A stretch of 64,000 bases of DNA, taken from assembly GCA_958296345.1 (NCBI GenBank), contig CATQIJ010000006.1:218333-282332 (forward strand), read 5' to 3'. The stretch's first letter is position 1. Each line of letters begins with the position of its first letter. The notes beneath the pieces were generated by a model that was not told the origin of the DNA, searched no databases, and saw only the letters and a program-made list of their open reading frames with translations. Both the position numbers and the translations under genes were made by a program. Source of the stretch: an uncultured Rhizobiaceae bacterium. GTDB taxonomy: Bacteria > Pseudomonadota > Alphaproteobacteria > Rhizobiales > Rhizobiaceae. Below, one piece after another: positions 44,363-55,020 of the stretch.

Positions 44363-44911
44363 ATGTCTATTTTGAAACGTGGAATGAAGGGCGCACCAGT
44401 AAAGCGTCTTCAAGAAAAACTTGGTGTTGGTGCTGATGGTGATTTTGGTCCTGGTACTCAAAAAGCTGTACGTGAGTTTCAAGAAGCTAATGGTTTAGCT
44501 GTCGATGGTATTGCTGGCCCTGATACATTTACTGCAATGGGTTTGCATGAGCTTGTACTTCTTCGTGTTGGCTCTCGTGGTGCTGCAGTTAAAAGTCTTC
44601 AAGAAGATCTTGGCACAGGTGCTGATGGTATCTTTGGTCAAGGAACTAAAAAAGCAGTTATGGAATTCCAAAGTGCAAATGGCCTTGTTGCTGATGGCAT
44701 GGCGGGGCCTAATACGCTTTCAAAAATGAATTCATTTGCCTCTACATTTACAGTTGAAACTATTCAAAAAGCTGAAGTGCAAGCAGATGAAGATCATTTT
44801 GATAGCGAGCCACTTCCAGAACTAAAAGGTGCAGAGCCTATTCAAGGTTCAGCTACAGAAGCTGCTCCTACTAAATCTATTTGGGGTAAAGTTAAGGGCT
44901 GGTTCTCTTAA
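44363..44911 (+). CDS. protein with two peptidoglycan-binding (PG_binding_1) repeats
   Basis: 182 residues with two repeats of about 60: RGMKGAPVKRLQEKLGVGAD and VGSRGAAVKSLQEDLGTGAD, each followed by the DGDFGPGTQKAVREFQ-type stretch and an IAGPDTF or MAGPNTL end. The rest is an acidic, low-complexity linker and a short WGKVKGWFS tail. No signal peptide is seen, which is unusual for a peptidoglycan binder. AAGGGAG precedes the ATG at 44363, and a terminator follows. Confidence 0.82.
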   Translation: MSILKRGMKGAPVKRLQEKLGVGADGDFGPGTQKAVREFQEANGLAVDGIAGPDTFTAMGLHELVLLRVGSRGAAVKSLQEDLGTGADGIFGQGTKKAVMEFQSANGLVADGMAGPNTLSKMNSFASTFTVETIQKAEVQADEDHFDSEPLPELKGAEPIQGSATEAAPTKSIWGKVKGWFS

Positions 44912-44936
44912 TCTCTTAGTATTTGGTTTTAAATTG

Positions 44937-44969
44937 AATGCCCTGTTCTTTATTGAGCAGGGCATTTTT
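44937..44969 (+). terminator. intrinsic terminator after the peptidoglycan-binding protein gene
   Basis: Stem AATGCCCTG / CAGGGCATT with a 12-nt loop, followed by TTTTTG. Confidence 0.88.
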
Positions 44970-45045
44970 GTATCAAAATTTGAATAACTTTCTTCCGTAA
45001 GGTAAGATTTAGCGTGGGTGATTTTAAAATTCCTGGAGGGATATC

Positions 45046-45738
45046 ATGGGAAATAAATTAGCAGCAGAAGCATTTGGTACATTTTGGCTGGTTTTGGGTG
45101 GTTGCGGTAGCGCCGTATTGGCGGCAGGTGTTCCTGATGTAGGTATTGGCTTCATGGGTGTTTCATTGGCATTTGGTTTAACCGTAATGACTATGGCCTA
45201 TGCTGTTGGTGGTATATCTGGTGGACACTTTAATCCAGCAGTATCACTAGGTCTTGCAGTTGCAGGTAAATTTGAATGGAAAGATTTCTTTCCGTATGTG
45301 ATTGCGCAAGTTGTCGGCGGCGCTTTGGGTGCGTTGGTGCTTTATCTAATCGTATCTGGCAAAGGCGATTTTGGCGGCACAGGTGGTTTTGCAACCAATG
45401 GCTTTGGTGAATTATCACCAAGCGGCTTTGGTATGATGTCTGTGTTGATTACAGCAGTTGTTCTGACAGCATTCTTCCTAATCATCATATTGGGATCAAC
45501 AAGTAAGTTAGTTCCTTCAGGCTTTGCGCCCATTTCAATCGGTCTTGGATTAACGCTTATTCACTTGATTTCAATTCCAGTGAGTAATACATTAGTTAAC
45601 CCAGCGCGGTCATTGGCGGGTGCATTCTTTGCAGAAACACCAGCACTTTCACAAGTATGGTTATTCTGGGTAGCGCCTCTTGCCGGTGCTGCACTTGGTG
45701 CAATCCTTTGGAAGGCACTGCTTGCGCCTGCTGAGTAA
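45046..45738 (+). CDS. aqpZ: aquaporin Z
   Basis: 230 residues with six membrane helices. Both NPA boxes are present ([16 protein letters not shown] and [12 protein letters not shown]), and the surrounding residues match AqpZ, a water channel. The start has GGAGG 7 nt upstream. A terminator follows at 45763, so the gene is a single unit. Confidence 0.93.
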   Translation: MGNKLAAEAFGTFWLVLGGCGSAVLAAGVPDVGIGFMGVSLAFGLTVMTMAYAVGGISGGHFNPAVSLGLAVAGKFEWKDFFPYVIAQVVGGALGALVLYLIVSGKGDFGGTGGFATNGFGELSPSGFGMMSVLITAVVLTAFFLIIILGSTSKLVPSGFAPISIGLGLTLIHLISIPVSNTLVNPARSLAGAFFAETPALSQVWLFWVAPLAGAALGAILWKALLAPAE

Positions 45739-45762
45739 ACGTTTTCTGAAATAAAATTCTAT

Positions 45763-45800
45763 AATGGCTCTGGATGAAAATTTGGAGCCATTTTCTTTTT
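45763..45800 (+). terminator. intrinsic terminator after aqpZ
   Basis: Perfect 8-bp stem AATGGCTC / GAGCCATT with a 14-nt loop, then TTCTTTTT. Confidence 0.85.
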
Positions 45801-45846
45801 GAACGTAATTAATCTAGAGTCTGTTTTTGATTAACGGAATTTGGAA

Positions 45847-47128
45847 ATGAGTTACGCGCTTTATATTGGCAAGAACCACACAAAAGATGGCTATGCATTT
45901 TTGGCCGGGTATGGTGATGAACCTTCAAGTCATTGGCTAGAAATTATTCCTCGTAAGGAACATACAGATGAGTGCATGGTATTAATTGGTGTTGGGGCAG
46001 ATGCCGATATGCCTGGTGTGAGGACTGAAATTCCGCAAGTTACAGAAACCGCAAGACATATCCGGGTAAGTTATTCCTATTACAAAGGTGTTCCTGCTCC
46101 CATCACAAATGGCGGCTTAAACGAACATGGGGTTGCTGTTCGAGATGTTTGGTCAACATCACGCGATGAATTAATCGCCATGACCCCTGATAAGCAGACA
46201 GGACTAAATTATAGTGATTTTGCTTGTACAGTCTTGGAACGTGCGCGTAGTGCACGTGATGGTGTTGAGCTAATTGGGCAATTGATTGCTGAGCATGGTG
46301 AAAGTACTTATGGCGGAAATTCTCACATTATTGCCGATGCAAATGAAGCATGGGTTGTTATTCAATTTGCCGGAGGCAAAGGCCTGTGGCTTGCCGAGCG
46401 TTTGGGTGATGATAGCATAAGAGCATCACGCCCAGGTTATATTGGTGAGGTGCCAGTTAATGAGCATGAGCACCCTGATTTTCTTTATTCAGAAAATTTC
46501 TTTAGGAGACATTATGTGGGCATTGCGGACACCAAAATTGACAGGTGATACAGCCGGTTATGGACAAATTGTACCGCTCAATGATGCTGCACATGATGAG
46601 GTGAGGATGTTATGGCACTCGCCAATTGGGCCAATTGCTGCACCTTTTGCGCCAGTGTTCATGGGGCAGGATGAAGTTCCTGGAGAGTTTGGAATGCATC
46701 GATATCTTACTGTAGGGGAATCCCACCGGTTTCTTGATAAGCGTCATATTAACGAGGGTGATGCAGATGCGTTGTCGAGTGTCTCACAATTTAATGAAGC
46801 TTATCGCTCGGCTGTTTATGAAAGTAAGCGATTGTTATATCTGATGTTACAAGATGGTGATCGATCTATGTTGGAAGCGCATGAGGTATTTGAAGGACGA
46901 GAGGCCTTGCTAGCAAGCCAAACTACGCTGATGATGTGCATAGCAGAAACCCTGATAGTTAACTCGCAAAGCGATAAGGGTGCTGAGCTGCTTCAGTATT
47001 TTAGCTGTAAAGAATTGATAGAAGGACTAACCTTGGTTCAAGCACTTTCCGCAAGCTTTGAAGTGCGCATCAAGGCGTTAGGCCATTCCCATGATGGTGA
47101 AGTTAAAATGTTTGATCAGATTTGGTGA
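45847..47128 (+). CDS. C69-family-like Ntn hydrolase (dipeptidase-like), Ser at the nucleophile position (one frame break)
   Basis: About 426 residues. Family blocks: the N-terminal IGKNHTKDGYAFLAGYGDE, GGLNEHGVAVRDV, YGGNSHIIADANEAWVVIQFAGG and GEFGMHRYLTVG. In C69 dipeptidases the mature N-terminal residue is the catalytic Cys (MC..LLVGK); here the aligned start is MSYALYIGK, so Ser2 would be the nucleophile if the initiator Met is removed. The frame breaks between about 46495 and 46545, just after PDFLYSENFF; the second part continues GDTAGYGQIVPLNDAAH. The ATG at 45847 gives the family's start; a codon upstream is TTG. The substrate is not determined. Confidence 0.68.
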
Positions 47129-47260
47129 GTAGGCTTTTATATAATGGTGATTTTACTTCGCAAACTCGGGCACGAAGTAAATCGTACCCGGACTTCTCCC
47201 AACACAATCGAGTTTTCCAACATTAAATTACATGTTGCTAAATAACCCTAATTGTATTTT

Positions 47261-47626
47261 TTAATACTTGTTTGGGTTGCCCTTAAGCATAATTGCTGCT
47301 CCATCAATTTTCTTATCCTTATACCAGACGATCAATGGCCCATCTATTTTTGCTTCCCAACAACCGGAAGATTCACCACCATATGCAAAGCAAAGGCTGT
47401 CGTTTTTCATGCTCCATTTACCCACAAACCCATTACCTTTGATGGTTCCATCTGCGAGATAATGCTGGCTATAACCTGGGCCTGACAGCATACCTCCTTG
47501 ATCAGTGTTACCAATAATTGCTGTTTTGATTTGATCTGCTGTAGCAAAGTCAGCTGACAATGCTACACTTGTTGCAGACAAAGACAGGGCGCATGCGACG
47601 GCAATTTTTCTGATAGTGTTTTTCAT
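47261..47626 (-). CDS. small exported protein, function unknown
   Basis: 121 residues with a signal peptide (IRKIAVACALSLSATSVALSA). The mature domain has ADQIKTAIIGNTDQGGMLSG, YLADGTIKGNGFVGKWSM and two cysteines (DSLCFAYGG, SSGCWEAK) that may pair. This resembles a group of small alphaproteobacterial periplasmic proteins of unknown role. The start has GGAGG-like TTGGAGGAAAATAA just upstream. It converges on the C69-like gene. Confidence 0.66.
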   Translation of the reverse strand: MKNTIRKIAVACALSLSATSVALSADFATADQIKTAIIGNTDQGGMLSGPGYSQHYLADGTIKGNGFVGKWSMKNDSLCFAYGGESSGCWEAKIDGPLIVWYKDKKIDGAAIMLKGNPNKY

Positions 47627-47831
47627 TTATTTTCCTCCAATGGAATCTTGTTTTATATGCCTATGTAAAAACCTTATTTTTTCAGATAGATAATCGGCTG
47701 AGAAAATTATGGAGAATTTATTTTAGCAAGGTGACAATCTCGATAAATATTTACTAGTTTTATCTAGTATTCCCTGATGAAACTCTCATAGAATGGGGCA
47801 TGAGAATGATTGCTATCGTTTCTTAATTTAG

Positions 47832-48959
47832 ATGGTTTTAACAGGTGCAACTATGCCAAGTGCTGATACATTTTTTTTAGCCGCAACTATGCACGGTGTA
47901 TTCCTTATTGCAATTTTACTCTCGGGGCGATCAGAAAGCATTCATGCGAACAGGCTGTTATCATTACTAGTTGCTTTGATTACATTATCCTTGTGGAACA
48001 TCTACGTTTACAAGGTTGGCCTGTCTAAAAACTGGCTGCTAATTGACTACATCTTATGGGCTACACCCTTTTTGTGGGGGCCGGTTCTTTGGTACTATGT
48101 TCGGTGTTTGATCAAGAATGCTCCTATAAGCCTTAACAAAAAACTGCTCCATTGCGCACCCTCCATCATAATTGGACTTGCACAAATTCCTTTTTATTAC
48201 TTGGGGACGAGTCTGGTTATAAGCACAAAAATATCTGAAGTGATTTTCATGACTGTAATGATATCTCTTTATCTGCAGATGATGGGTTATATTATCTGGT
48301 CTGTTATTGAAGTTCAACGTTATCAAGATCAATTGAAGCAGGCCTTGTCAGCCACAGAAAAAATCAATTTATCTTGGTTGAAAATTCTAATTACCATTTT
48401 TGCTATACTGGTGTTGATCGATATGTGTCTAGCAGTTCCAACAAGAATACTTCAGATAGCCAACCCGTATTACAATGTTTACATGATGGCGGAGGCATTA
48501 ACGATTTTTGCAATTGGTTATCTGTCATTACGGCAAATTGAAATACAAGAACCTTTAGAAGAAGAGCATTGCGTAAAGAAGTATGATAGCTCTCCGATAA
48601 GCATTGAATTAGGTCGCAATCTTGCACAAGACTTGGACAAGAAGATGCAAAACTCGGAGATTTATCTCAAAAACAACCTCTCATTAAGCGAACTTTCAAA
48701 GGAAATGGGCCTGTCTCCTCACCATCTATCGCAAGTTATAAATCAACACCGCAATAAAAATTTCTACGACTACGTGAATGCTTATCGAGCACAAAAAGCA
48801 GCGGAAACCCTGATGATTAATGGCAAAGTTAATGTGACAAATCTAGCATATGACACTGGCTTTAATAATCGTGTGTCTTTTAACAATGCGTTTCGAAAGC
48901 ATACTGGAACAACACCAACTAAGTATGCAAAGAAATTTCAGCCTGAGTTGGTTAGCTAA
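47832..48959 (+). CDS. membrane-anchored AraC-family transcriptional regulator
   Basis: 375 residues. The N-terminal 240 form about seven helices (FFLAATMHGVFLIAILLSG, LLSLLVALITLSLWNIYVY and so on), as in the 7TM-AraC group. The C-terminal AraC DNA-binding domain is complete: LSLSELSKEMGLSPHHLSQVI, then FYDYVNAYRAQKAAE and VTNLAYDTGFNNRVSFNNAF with the second helix-turn-helix GTTPTKYAKK. Such proteins sense signals at the membrane and bind DNA directly. The ATG at 47853 has a better Shine-Dalgarno (CAGGTG) than the one at 47832; both are possible. Confidence 0.85.
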   Translation: MVLTGATMPSADTFFLAATMHGVFLIAILLSGRSESIHANRLLSLLVALITLSLWNIYVYKVGLSKNWLLIDYILWATPFLWGPVLWYYVRCLIKNAPISLNKKLLHCAPSIIIGLAQIPFYYLGTSLVISTKISEVIFMTVMISLYLQMMGYIIWSVIEVQRYQDQLKQALSATEKINLSWLKILITIFAILVLIDMCLAVPTRILQIANPYYNVYMMAEALTIFAIGYLSLRQIEIQEPLEEEHCVKKYDSSPISIELGRNLAQDLDKKMQNSEIYLKNNLSLSELSKEMGLSPHHLSQVINQHRNKNFYDYVNAYRAQKAAETLMINGKVNVTNLAYDTGFNNRVSFNNAFRKHTGTTPTKYAKKFQPELVS

Positions 48960-48970
48960 TGATTTCTAAT

Positions 48971-49005
48971 AATCATGAAGGCATATAGCTTATGCCTTCA
49001 TGATT
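48971..49005. terminator. bidirectional terminator, long perfect stem
   Basis: Perfect 15-bp stem AATCATGAAGGCATA / TATGCCTTCATGATT around a 5-nt loop, between the convergent AraC gene (stop 48959) and carB (stop 49014). T-rich sequence follows on the plus strand. Confidence 0.8.
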
Positions 49006-49013
49006 ATAATTTT

Positions 49014-52000
49014 CTAAGTCAAATAATCCTGCAACGGTCTCACGCTCATTTCACGCTTACTTAATGCTTCCATTGCTTCAGACATTGCTACTGCTGCAGT
49101 CAGTGTTGTGGTGTGTGCTACGCGTGTTTTTAGGGCTGCTTGGCGTAATGATCGGGAGTCTGACATGGCTTTTGCGCCTTCAGTTGTATTGATGACCAAT
49201 TGCACTTGACCGTTGTGGATTGCGTCTTCGATGTGAGGGCGACCTTCCAGAACTTTATTGATGCGCTTGCACTCAAGATTGTTTTCTTCAAAGAAGCGCT
49301 GCGTGCCACCTGTTGCCATAAGCTTGAGCCCAAGTTCAACAAAAGTCTTTGCAGCTTTAAGAACACCGTCTTTGTCTGAATCTTTGACTGAGATGAAGAT
49401 GTTGCCTTCTGTTGGCAGCACTGTTCCAGCCCCTAGTACTGCTTTTGCATAAGCCATTGGATAATCTGTATCGAGACCCATAACTTCGCCCGTTGAGCGC
49501 ATTTCTGGCCCAAGTAGAATATCAACACCAGGGAAACGTGCGAACGGGAAGACAGCTTCTTTAACTGCGATGTGTTTGAGGTTTTGAGCTTCGCGCCATT
49601 CGCCGTAAACAGTGATTGCTTTTTCTAGTTTTTCACCAGCCATGATACGGCTTGCAATTTTTGCGATGGGTGAGCCGATTGTTTTTGCAACAAAAGGAAC
49701 TGTACGCGATGCTCGAGGATTAACTTCCAGAACAAAGATCTCGCCGTCTTTAATCGCGTATTGCATGTTCATCAGACCAGAGACTTCTAGTGCCAATGCC
49801 ATTTTTTTGGATTGTACGATCAATTCATCTATTATGTTTTGCGGCAATGAGTGTGTCGGCAGTGAACAAGCTGAATCGCCTGAGTGAATGCCGGCTTCTT
49901 CAATGTGCTCCATGATACCACAGACTTTGACGCTTTCACGATCACAAAGACAATCAACGTCAACTTCAATTGCAGCTGAAAGATAGCTATCAATCAGGAC
50001 TGGTGTATCGCCTGATACAACAACTGCTTCATTGATGTAACGTTCAAAACTTGCATCTGTTCGCACGATTTCCATTGCGCGTCCACCAAGTACATAAGAT
50101 GGACGTATCACAACTGGGTAGCCAATTTCTTTGACGATTGTTCTAGCTTCATCTGCTGAACGAGCAATACCGTTGCGAGGTTGAAGCATGTCGAGATCAT
50201 TTAAGAGTTTTTGGAAACGGTCACGGTCTTCTGCCAAGTCAATTTTGTCTGGTGTTGTGCCAAGAATAGGGACGTTATTATCGGTCAGGAATTGCGCAAG
50301 CTTCAATGGCGTTTGCCCGCCAAACTGTACGATGATGCCTTTTAGTGTTCCGTTTGATTGTTCAACACGAACGATCTCCATCACGTCTTCTGCCGTTAGC
50401 GGTTCGAAGTATAAACGGTCAGATGTGTCGTAGTCTGTTGAAACCGTTTCTGGGTTACAATTGACCATGATGGTTTCATAGCCAGCATCTTCTAATGCGA
50501 ATGCCGCGTGGCAACAGCAGTAATCAAATTCAATGCCTTGACCGATACGGTTTGGCCCACCACCTAAGATCATTACTTTTTCACGATCTGAGGGTTGCGC
50601 TTCTGTGCGCACTTCACCAGCAAATGGCACTTCATAAGTTGAGTACATATAAGCTGTTGGTGAGGCAAACTCTGCGGCGGATGTATCAATGCGTTTGTAT
50701 ACTGGGTGCACATCAAGCTTAGCGCGTAGGGCTGTAACATCTGCTTCGGTTTTGCCTGAGAGTTCTGCTAGTCTGCTATCTGCAAAGCCCTGAGCTTTTA
50801 GCATTCGTAGGTTGTCAACATCTTGTGGCAGGCCATGCTCGCGAATACGATCTTCACTTGCGATGATATGTTGGAATTGCTCAATGTACCAAGGATCAAA
50901 TTTTGAATATTGGTGTACATCTTCAGGTGTAGCGCCTTCACGAAGCGATTGCGCAACCATACGTAGGCGATCTGGTGTTGCAGTTACTAGTGCGGCACGG
51001 ATGGCATTTTTATCATCGCCTTCACCAAGGCCTGGGATTTCAATTTCATCAAGACCTGAAAGGTCTGTCTCCAAACCGCGTAATGCTTTTTGCATTGATT
51101 CAGCAAAAGTACGCCCAATCGCCATTACTTCGCCAACTGACTTCATTGCCGTTGAAAGATGAGGCGGGCTGCCAGGGAATTTTTCAAATGCAAAGCGCGG
51201 AATTTTGGTTACGACATAATCAATTGAAGGTTCAAATGATGCGGGTGTTGCACCACCCGTGATGTCATTGTCTAGTTCGTCAAGCGTGTACCCAACAGCC
51301 AAACGTGCTGCGACTTTTGCGATTGGGAAGCCTGTTGCTTTTGAAGCAAGAGCTGATGAACGAGAAACGCGCGGATTCGTTTCGATAACAACAAGACGGC
51401 CATCTTTTGGGTTGACCGCGAATTGTACGTTCGAGCCACCCGTTTCAACACCGATTTCACGCAAAACAGCAATAGAAGCGTTCCGCATGACTTGGTATTC
51501 TTTATCTGTCAGTGTAAGGGCAGGGGCTACGGTGATTGAATCGCCTGTATGAACGCCCATTGGGTCAACATTTTCAATCGAGCAAATAATGATGCAGTTG
51601 TCTGCTTTGTCGCGAACAACTTCCATCTCATATTCTTTCCACCCAAGAATAGATTCTTCAACAAGCACTTCATTGGTTGGAGAAGCATCTACACCGCCAA
51701 CAACAAGCGTATAAAGTTCTTCAAGCGTGTATGCGATGCCGCCACCTTGGCCACCCATAGTAAAAGATGGTCGAACGATTGCTGGCAGGCCCGTTGTTTT
51801 TGTGGCTTCAAGCGCTTGCATTTGGGCAACTAGGCGATGCTCTTCTAAGCGGATGGTTTCGCCTTCGCGCCATTCACTTTCGAAAGCTTCTTTGTCATTT
51901 GCTAACCCCAAAGCTTTTTTATATTCTGCTTCAAAGCGGCTTTTGAGCTCTGTTGTGTTTACAAAAGCTGAGCGCGGTGTCGCAAGGCCAATTTTGTGCA

Positions 52001-52424
52001 TTGCTTCACGGAAAAGGTCGCGATCTTCAGCTTTATCAATTGCATGTGCATCTGCACCAATCATCTCGACATCCCATTTGTCGAGGACGCCCATTTTACG
52101 AAGTGAAAGTGCTGTATTAAGCGCGGTCTGTCCGCCCATGGTCGGTAGCACAACAAGTTTATCGTTAGGACGCTCTGTGCGTTCTTTTTTAATAATCTTT
52201 GCAACAATTTCTGGTGTAATAGGTTCGATGTACGTTGCATCTGCTAACTCTGGGTCGGTCATGATGGTTGCAGGGTTCGAGTTTACCAAAATAATGCGGT
52301 AACCCTCTGCTTTAAGCGCCTTACAGGCTTGTGTTCCAGAGTAGTCAAACTCACAAGCTTGGCCAATAACAATTGGCCCTGCACCGATGATGAGGATTGA
52401 GTTAATATCTTTTCTTGCTGGCAT
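49014..52424 (-). CDS. carB: carbamoyl-phosphate synthase large subunit
   Basis: 1136 residues, somewhat longer than the typical 1070-1100. It makes carbamoyl phosphate for arginine and pyrimidines with CarA. Both ATP-grasp halves are complete: [23 protein letters not shown] and [20 protein letters not shown], the [15 protein letters not shown] and [13 protein letters not shown] motifs, and [14 protein letters not shown] and [14 protein letters not shown]. The C-terminal MGS domain has [14 protein letters not shown]. The start is the ATG at 52424. No frame break over 3.4 kb. carA lies 3.8 kb away on the same strand, separated by unrelated genes. Confidence 0.97.
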   Translation of the reverse strand: MPARKDINSILIIGAGPIVIGQACEFDYSGTQACKALKAEGYRIILVNSNPATIMTDPELADATYIEPITPEIVAKIIKKERTERPNDKLVVLPTMGGQTALNTALSLRKMGVLDKWDVEMIGADAHAIDKAEDRDLFREAMHKIGLATPRSAFVNTTELKSRFEAEYKKALGLANDKEAFESEWREGETIRLEEHRLVAQMQALEATKTTGLPAIVRPSFTMGGQGGGIAYTLEELYTLVVGGVDASPTNEVLVEESILGWKEYEMEVVRDKADNCIIICSIENVDPMGVHTGDSITVAPALTLTDKEYQVMRNASIAVLREIGVETGGSNVQFAVNPKDGRLVVIETNPRVSRSSALASKATGFPIAKVAARLAVGYTLDELDNDITGGATPASFEPSIDYVVTKIPRFAFEKFPGSPPHLSTAMKSVGEVMAIGRTFAESMQKALRGLETDLSGLDEIEIPGLGEGDDKNAIRAALVTATPDRLRMVAQSLREGATPEDVHQYSKFDPWYIEQFQHIIASEDRIREHGLPQDVDNLRMLKAQGFADSRLAELSGKTEADVTALRAKLDVHPVYKRIDTSAAEFASPTAYMYSTYEVPFAGEVRTEAQPSDREKVMILGGGPNRIGQGIEFDYCCCHAAFALEDAGYETIMVNCNPETVSTDYDTSDRLYFEPLTAEDVMEIVRVEQSNGTLKGIIVQFGGQTPLKLAQFLTDNNVPILGTTPDKIDLAEDRDRFQKLLNDLDMLQPRNGIARSADEARTIVKEIGYPVVIRPSYVLGGRAMEIVRTDASFERYINEAVVVSGDTPVLIDSYLSAAIEVDVDCLCDRESVKVCGIMEHIEEAGIHSGDSACSLPTHSLPQNIIDELIVQSKKMALALEVSGLMNMQYAIKDGEIFVLEVNPRASRTVPFVAKTIGSPIAKIASRIMAGEKLEKAITVYGEWREAQNLKHIAVKEAVFPFARFPGVDILLGPEMRSTGEVMGLDTDYPMAYAKAVLGAGTVLPTEGNIFISVKDSDKDGVLKAAKTFVELGLKLMATGGTQRFFEENNLECKRINKVLEGRPHIEDAIHNGQVQLVINTTEGAKAMSDSRSLRQAALKTRVAHTTTLTAAVAMSEAMEALSKREMSVRPLQDYLT

Positions 52425-52680
52425 CTAGCAGTTCATTTCTTATGCTGTTCGCGCGGCAGAAATTCACCCTTGGGAGGGGAGAGGAATCATGGCGCAAAAA
52501 TTAATGGCTAGAAGACTCATATAGATTATCTCTGTGGTTTGTGAAAGGGGGTAAAGCAGAGAAAGTGGGGGTAAAATGAAGTTTTAAATTTAACTTGCGC
52601 CGTCTTGCCGCATTCCTGTCTTGAATAAGTTGTTTATTAGTATCGAGAATATTTTTATTACACTAAGAAGGCTCAGAAAT

Positions 52681-53184
52681 ATGAAGCAATTTTATTCTAT
52701 TATTTTGTCAATTTCTTTGGTTTTAGCTGCGTCACTATCTGCATTTTCGAATGATTATAAAATCGGCAATCTTGTCATTGGTCATCCGGTAATTCCTGCA
52801 ACCGTAAAAGCAGCACCTGTTGCGGCTGGATATTTGAAAATCAAAAATAACGGCGCAGAAGCAGACAGGCTGGTGTCTCTTTCAGCAAACTTTTCTGCAA
52901 AACAACAAATTCACACAATGACAATGATTGACGGTGTGATGCGTATGCGCCCGCTTAAAGATGGCGTTGAAATTCCTGCAGGTGGAGAAGCAACATTAAG
53001 AGCTGGTGGCGACCATTTGATGTTCATGAAATTAAATGAGCAAATGGAAGCTGGTCAACTGCGCAAAGTAACACTCGTGTTTGAAAAAGCTGGTCAATTA
53101 GAAATTGAAATGATTGTTGTAGACATGAGCAATATGGATGAAGCGAAAGAAGACCACTCAAATCATTCTGGTCATACAAACTAA
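52681..53184 (+). CDS. periplasmic copper chaperone PCu(A)C
   Basis: About 167 residues with a signal peptide (FYSIILSISLVLAASLSAFS). The copper site is a His-Met arrangement: IHTMTM with Met 11 residues after the His, then GGDHLMFM, close to the H(M)x10Mx21HxM motif of PCu(A)C, which loads copper on cytochrome oxidase. A His-rich tail (DHSNHSGHTN) adds further ligands. The ATG at 52681 starts the signal peptide; 20 upstream in-frame codons look non-coding. No cox genes lie nearby. Confidence 0.85.
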   Translation: MKQFYSIILSISLVLAASLSAFSNDYKIGNLVIGHPVIPATVKAAPVAAGYLKIKNNGAEADRLVSLSANFSAKQQIHTMTMIDGVMRMRPLKDGVEIPAGGEATLRAGGDHLMFMKLNEQMEAGQLRKVTLVFEKAGQLEIEMIVVDMSNMDEAKEDHSNHSGHTN

Positions 53185-53333
53185 GATACGCTTATATTTA
53201 AGATTTGGGAGTTAACACACGGCTGTGGATTAGGTCGGTGTGTTTATTTCCATTTTTTTTGACTTATGGTAAGGTATAAATAGAAATTTTTAGTAGGGAT
53301 TTTGGTTTAAATAGTATTGGGTGAGTAAAAATA

Positions 53334-54938
53334 ATGTTGATTAGAGCTATCTGTATGGTTTTTATCAGTATTTTGTTTTCAATGCCTGCAAGTGCTTTTA
53401 CCCTGTCTACTACTGTAGAAGCGATTACAATTCCAAGTGTGGGTGGGTCGTTTCAAGCTGTGAATTTCGAAAATTCCTATACGAGCGCTGTACCGAGTTG
53501 TATTTATAATCTCCCCAACACCTCCGACCCGCCTGCCGTTGTTCGAATACAAAGCGTTGGTGCGGGAAGCATGCAAGTTCGCCTTCAAGAACCTCGAAAC
53601 TCTTCTGCTGTTACAAGTGGTTCTGTATTTTGCCTTGTCGCAGAGGAAGGAGTTAATACGCTGGCAGATGGACGGCGCGTTGAGGCTAGAAGAGTGACAT
53701 CAACTGTTACACATGGTCGAAATGTACCTTTGGGCAATGGTGCTGGCACTATGCAAAACGTATCTGGCTCATTCTCTGGATTCACCAATCCGATGGTTCT
53801 TGGTCAAGTGATGACATTTGGTGATAGTGATTTTAGCGTTTTCCATGCAAACGATTGCGAGGCTTCTGGTAACCCTCCTTACTTATCTGGTTTTGCAGAC
53901 GGTATTTGTGTGACCAAAATGGTTGCTGAAGACACAACGACGCGAGGAAACGAAACACTTGGCATTATCGTTATTGAAAGCGGTAGCGGAAATTATGATG
54001 GAATTGCCTATACTGCAGCTTTAGGGGGCAATTCAATTGATGGCGTGGGAAATAGTGGGGCTAGTTACGGTCTAGGAGGCACATTTGAATTTGCGACGGC
54101 AACTCTTTCAGGATTGAATGGTAATAACGGTGGTTGGGCGGTTTTTCTTGGCTCTGGTGCTGTTGGTGGAGCTACGCTTTCTCTTGCGATTGATGAAGAT
54201 CAACTTCAAGATACCGAGCGGTCGCACATCGCGGAAAATGTTGCATATTTTGCAGTAAGGCGGTTGCCCTTATTTACGGCTTCAAAAACGGTTGATCGCC
54301 CAGAGATAGCTGAAACGCTGACGCTTAATTATGAAATCGTTTTGACCAATACAGGGCAGCTAGATCAAACGGGCGTTGTTGTTGATGATACTTTGCCTGA
54401 TTCATCAACTGGCACTGTGTCTGGCCCTGTTGAAAGCTTGACTGCAGATAGTATCTTTGAAGTGGGGGAAACTTGGACTTATACAGTGAGTTATCCGGTT
54501 ACCTCAGGCGATATTTCTGCAGCCAGCGATCTTATCAACACGGTTTAGGTAACGACTGATCAATATACTTCTGAAAGTCTTGCGGATGAAGACGCTTCAG
54601 CTACCACAACAATTGTTCCAGGCAATCCTTCTATCACTGTTACGAAGACAGCTGACAATGATACAAATGTCCCTGAAGGTGTGACCGTTACCTATACTTA
54701 TGTCGTCGCTAATACGGGTAATCAGTTTGTCTCAAATATTAGCTTAACTGACGCTCACACGGGTAGTGGACCTGCGCCAACTCCTGCAAATGAAACTCTC
54801 ACTGCGGATAATGGCATCATTAACGATTCAACAGATGCAGTCGTTGATGGTTCTTGGGACAGGTTGGCGCCAGGTGATGAAGTTACTTTTACTGCATCTT
54901 ATGTCGTTACTCAAAATGATCTTGATACACTTCAATAG
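53334..54938 (+). CDS. exported DUF11-repeat protein interrupted by an in-frame amber codon
   Basis: A signal peptide (AICMVFISILFSMPASAF) opens a protein of about 534 codons. The first 330 residues are beta-rich, Gly/Ser/Asn-rich and of unknown type (GNAGTMQNVSGSFSGF-like). From about residue 335 a DUF11-type domain appears (FTASKTVDRPEIAETLTLNY, NTGQLDQTGVVVDDTLPDS, VGETWTYTVSYPVT). A TAG at 54546-54548 interrupts at DLINTV; without it the same frame continues VTTDQYTSESLADEDASATT into a second repeat (ITVTKTADNDTNVPEGVTVT) and ends at 54938 with TAG, apparently mid-repeat. There is no length change at the first stop, so this is a base change (CAG to TAG would fit), not an indel. Confidence 0.62.
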
Positions 54939-55020
54939 TGAAAACAACGATTTCTGCTTTGCATTCCGATACGTAATTCGCTAGCTTTCCTGAAATATTA
55001 AATAACTCTGGAGTTTAGAG

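Noticed and set aside
46495..46545. A second gene starting at an ATG near 46513 behind AGGAGA in the C69-like locus
   Set aside because: The two parts together make one family-length C69-like protein; the AGGAGA looks accidental.
51727..52302. 191-codon plus-strand frame opposite carB
   Set aside because: It is antisense to the highly conserved N-terminal half of CarB and Ser/Arg-rich like other shadow frames.
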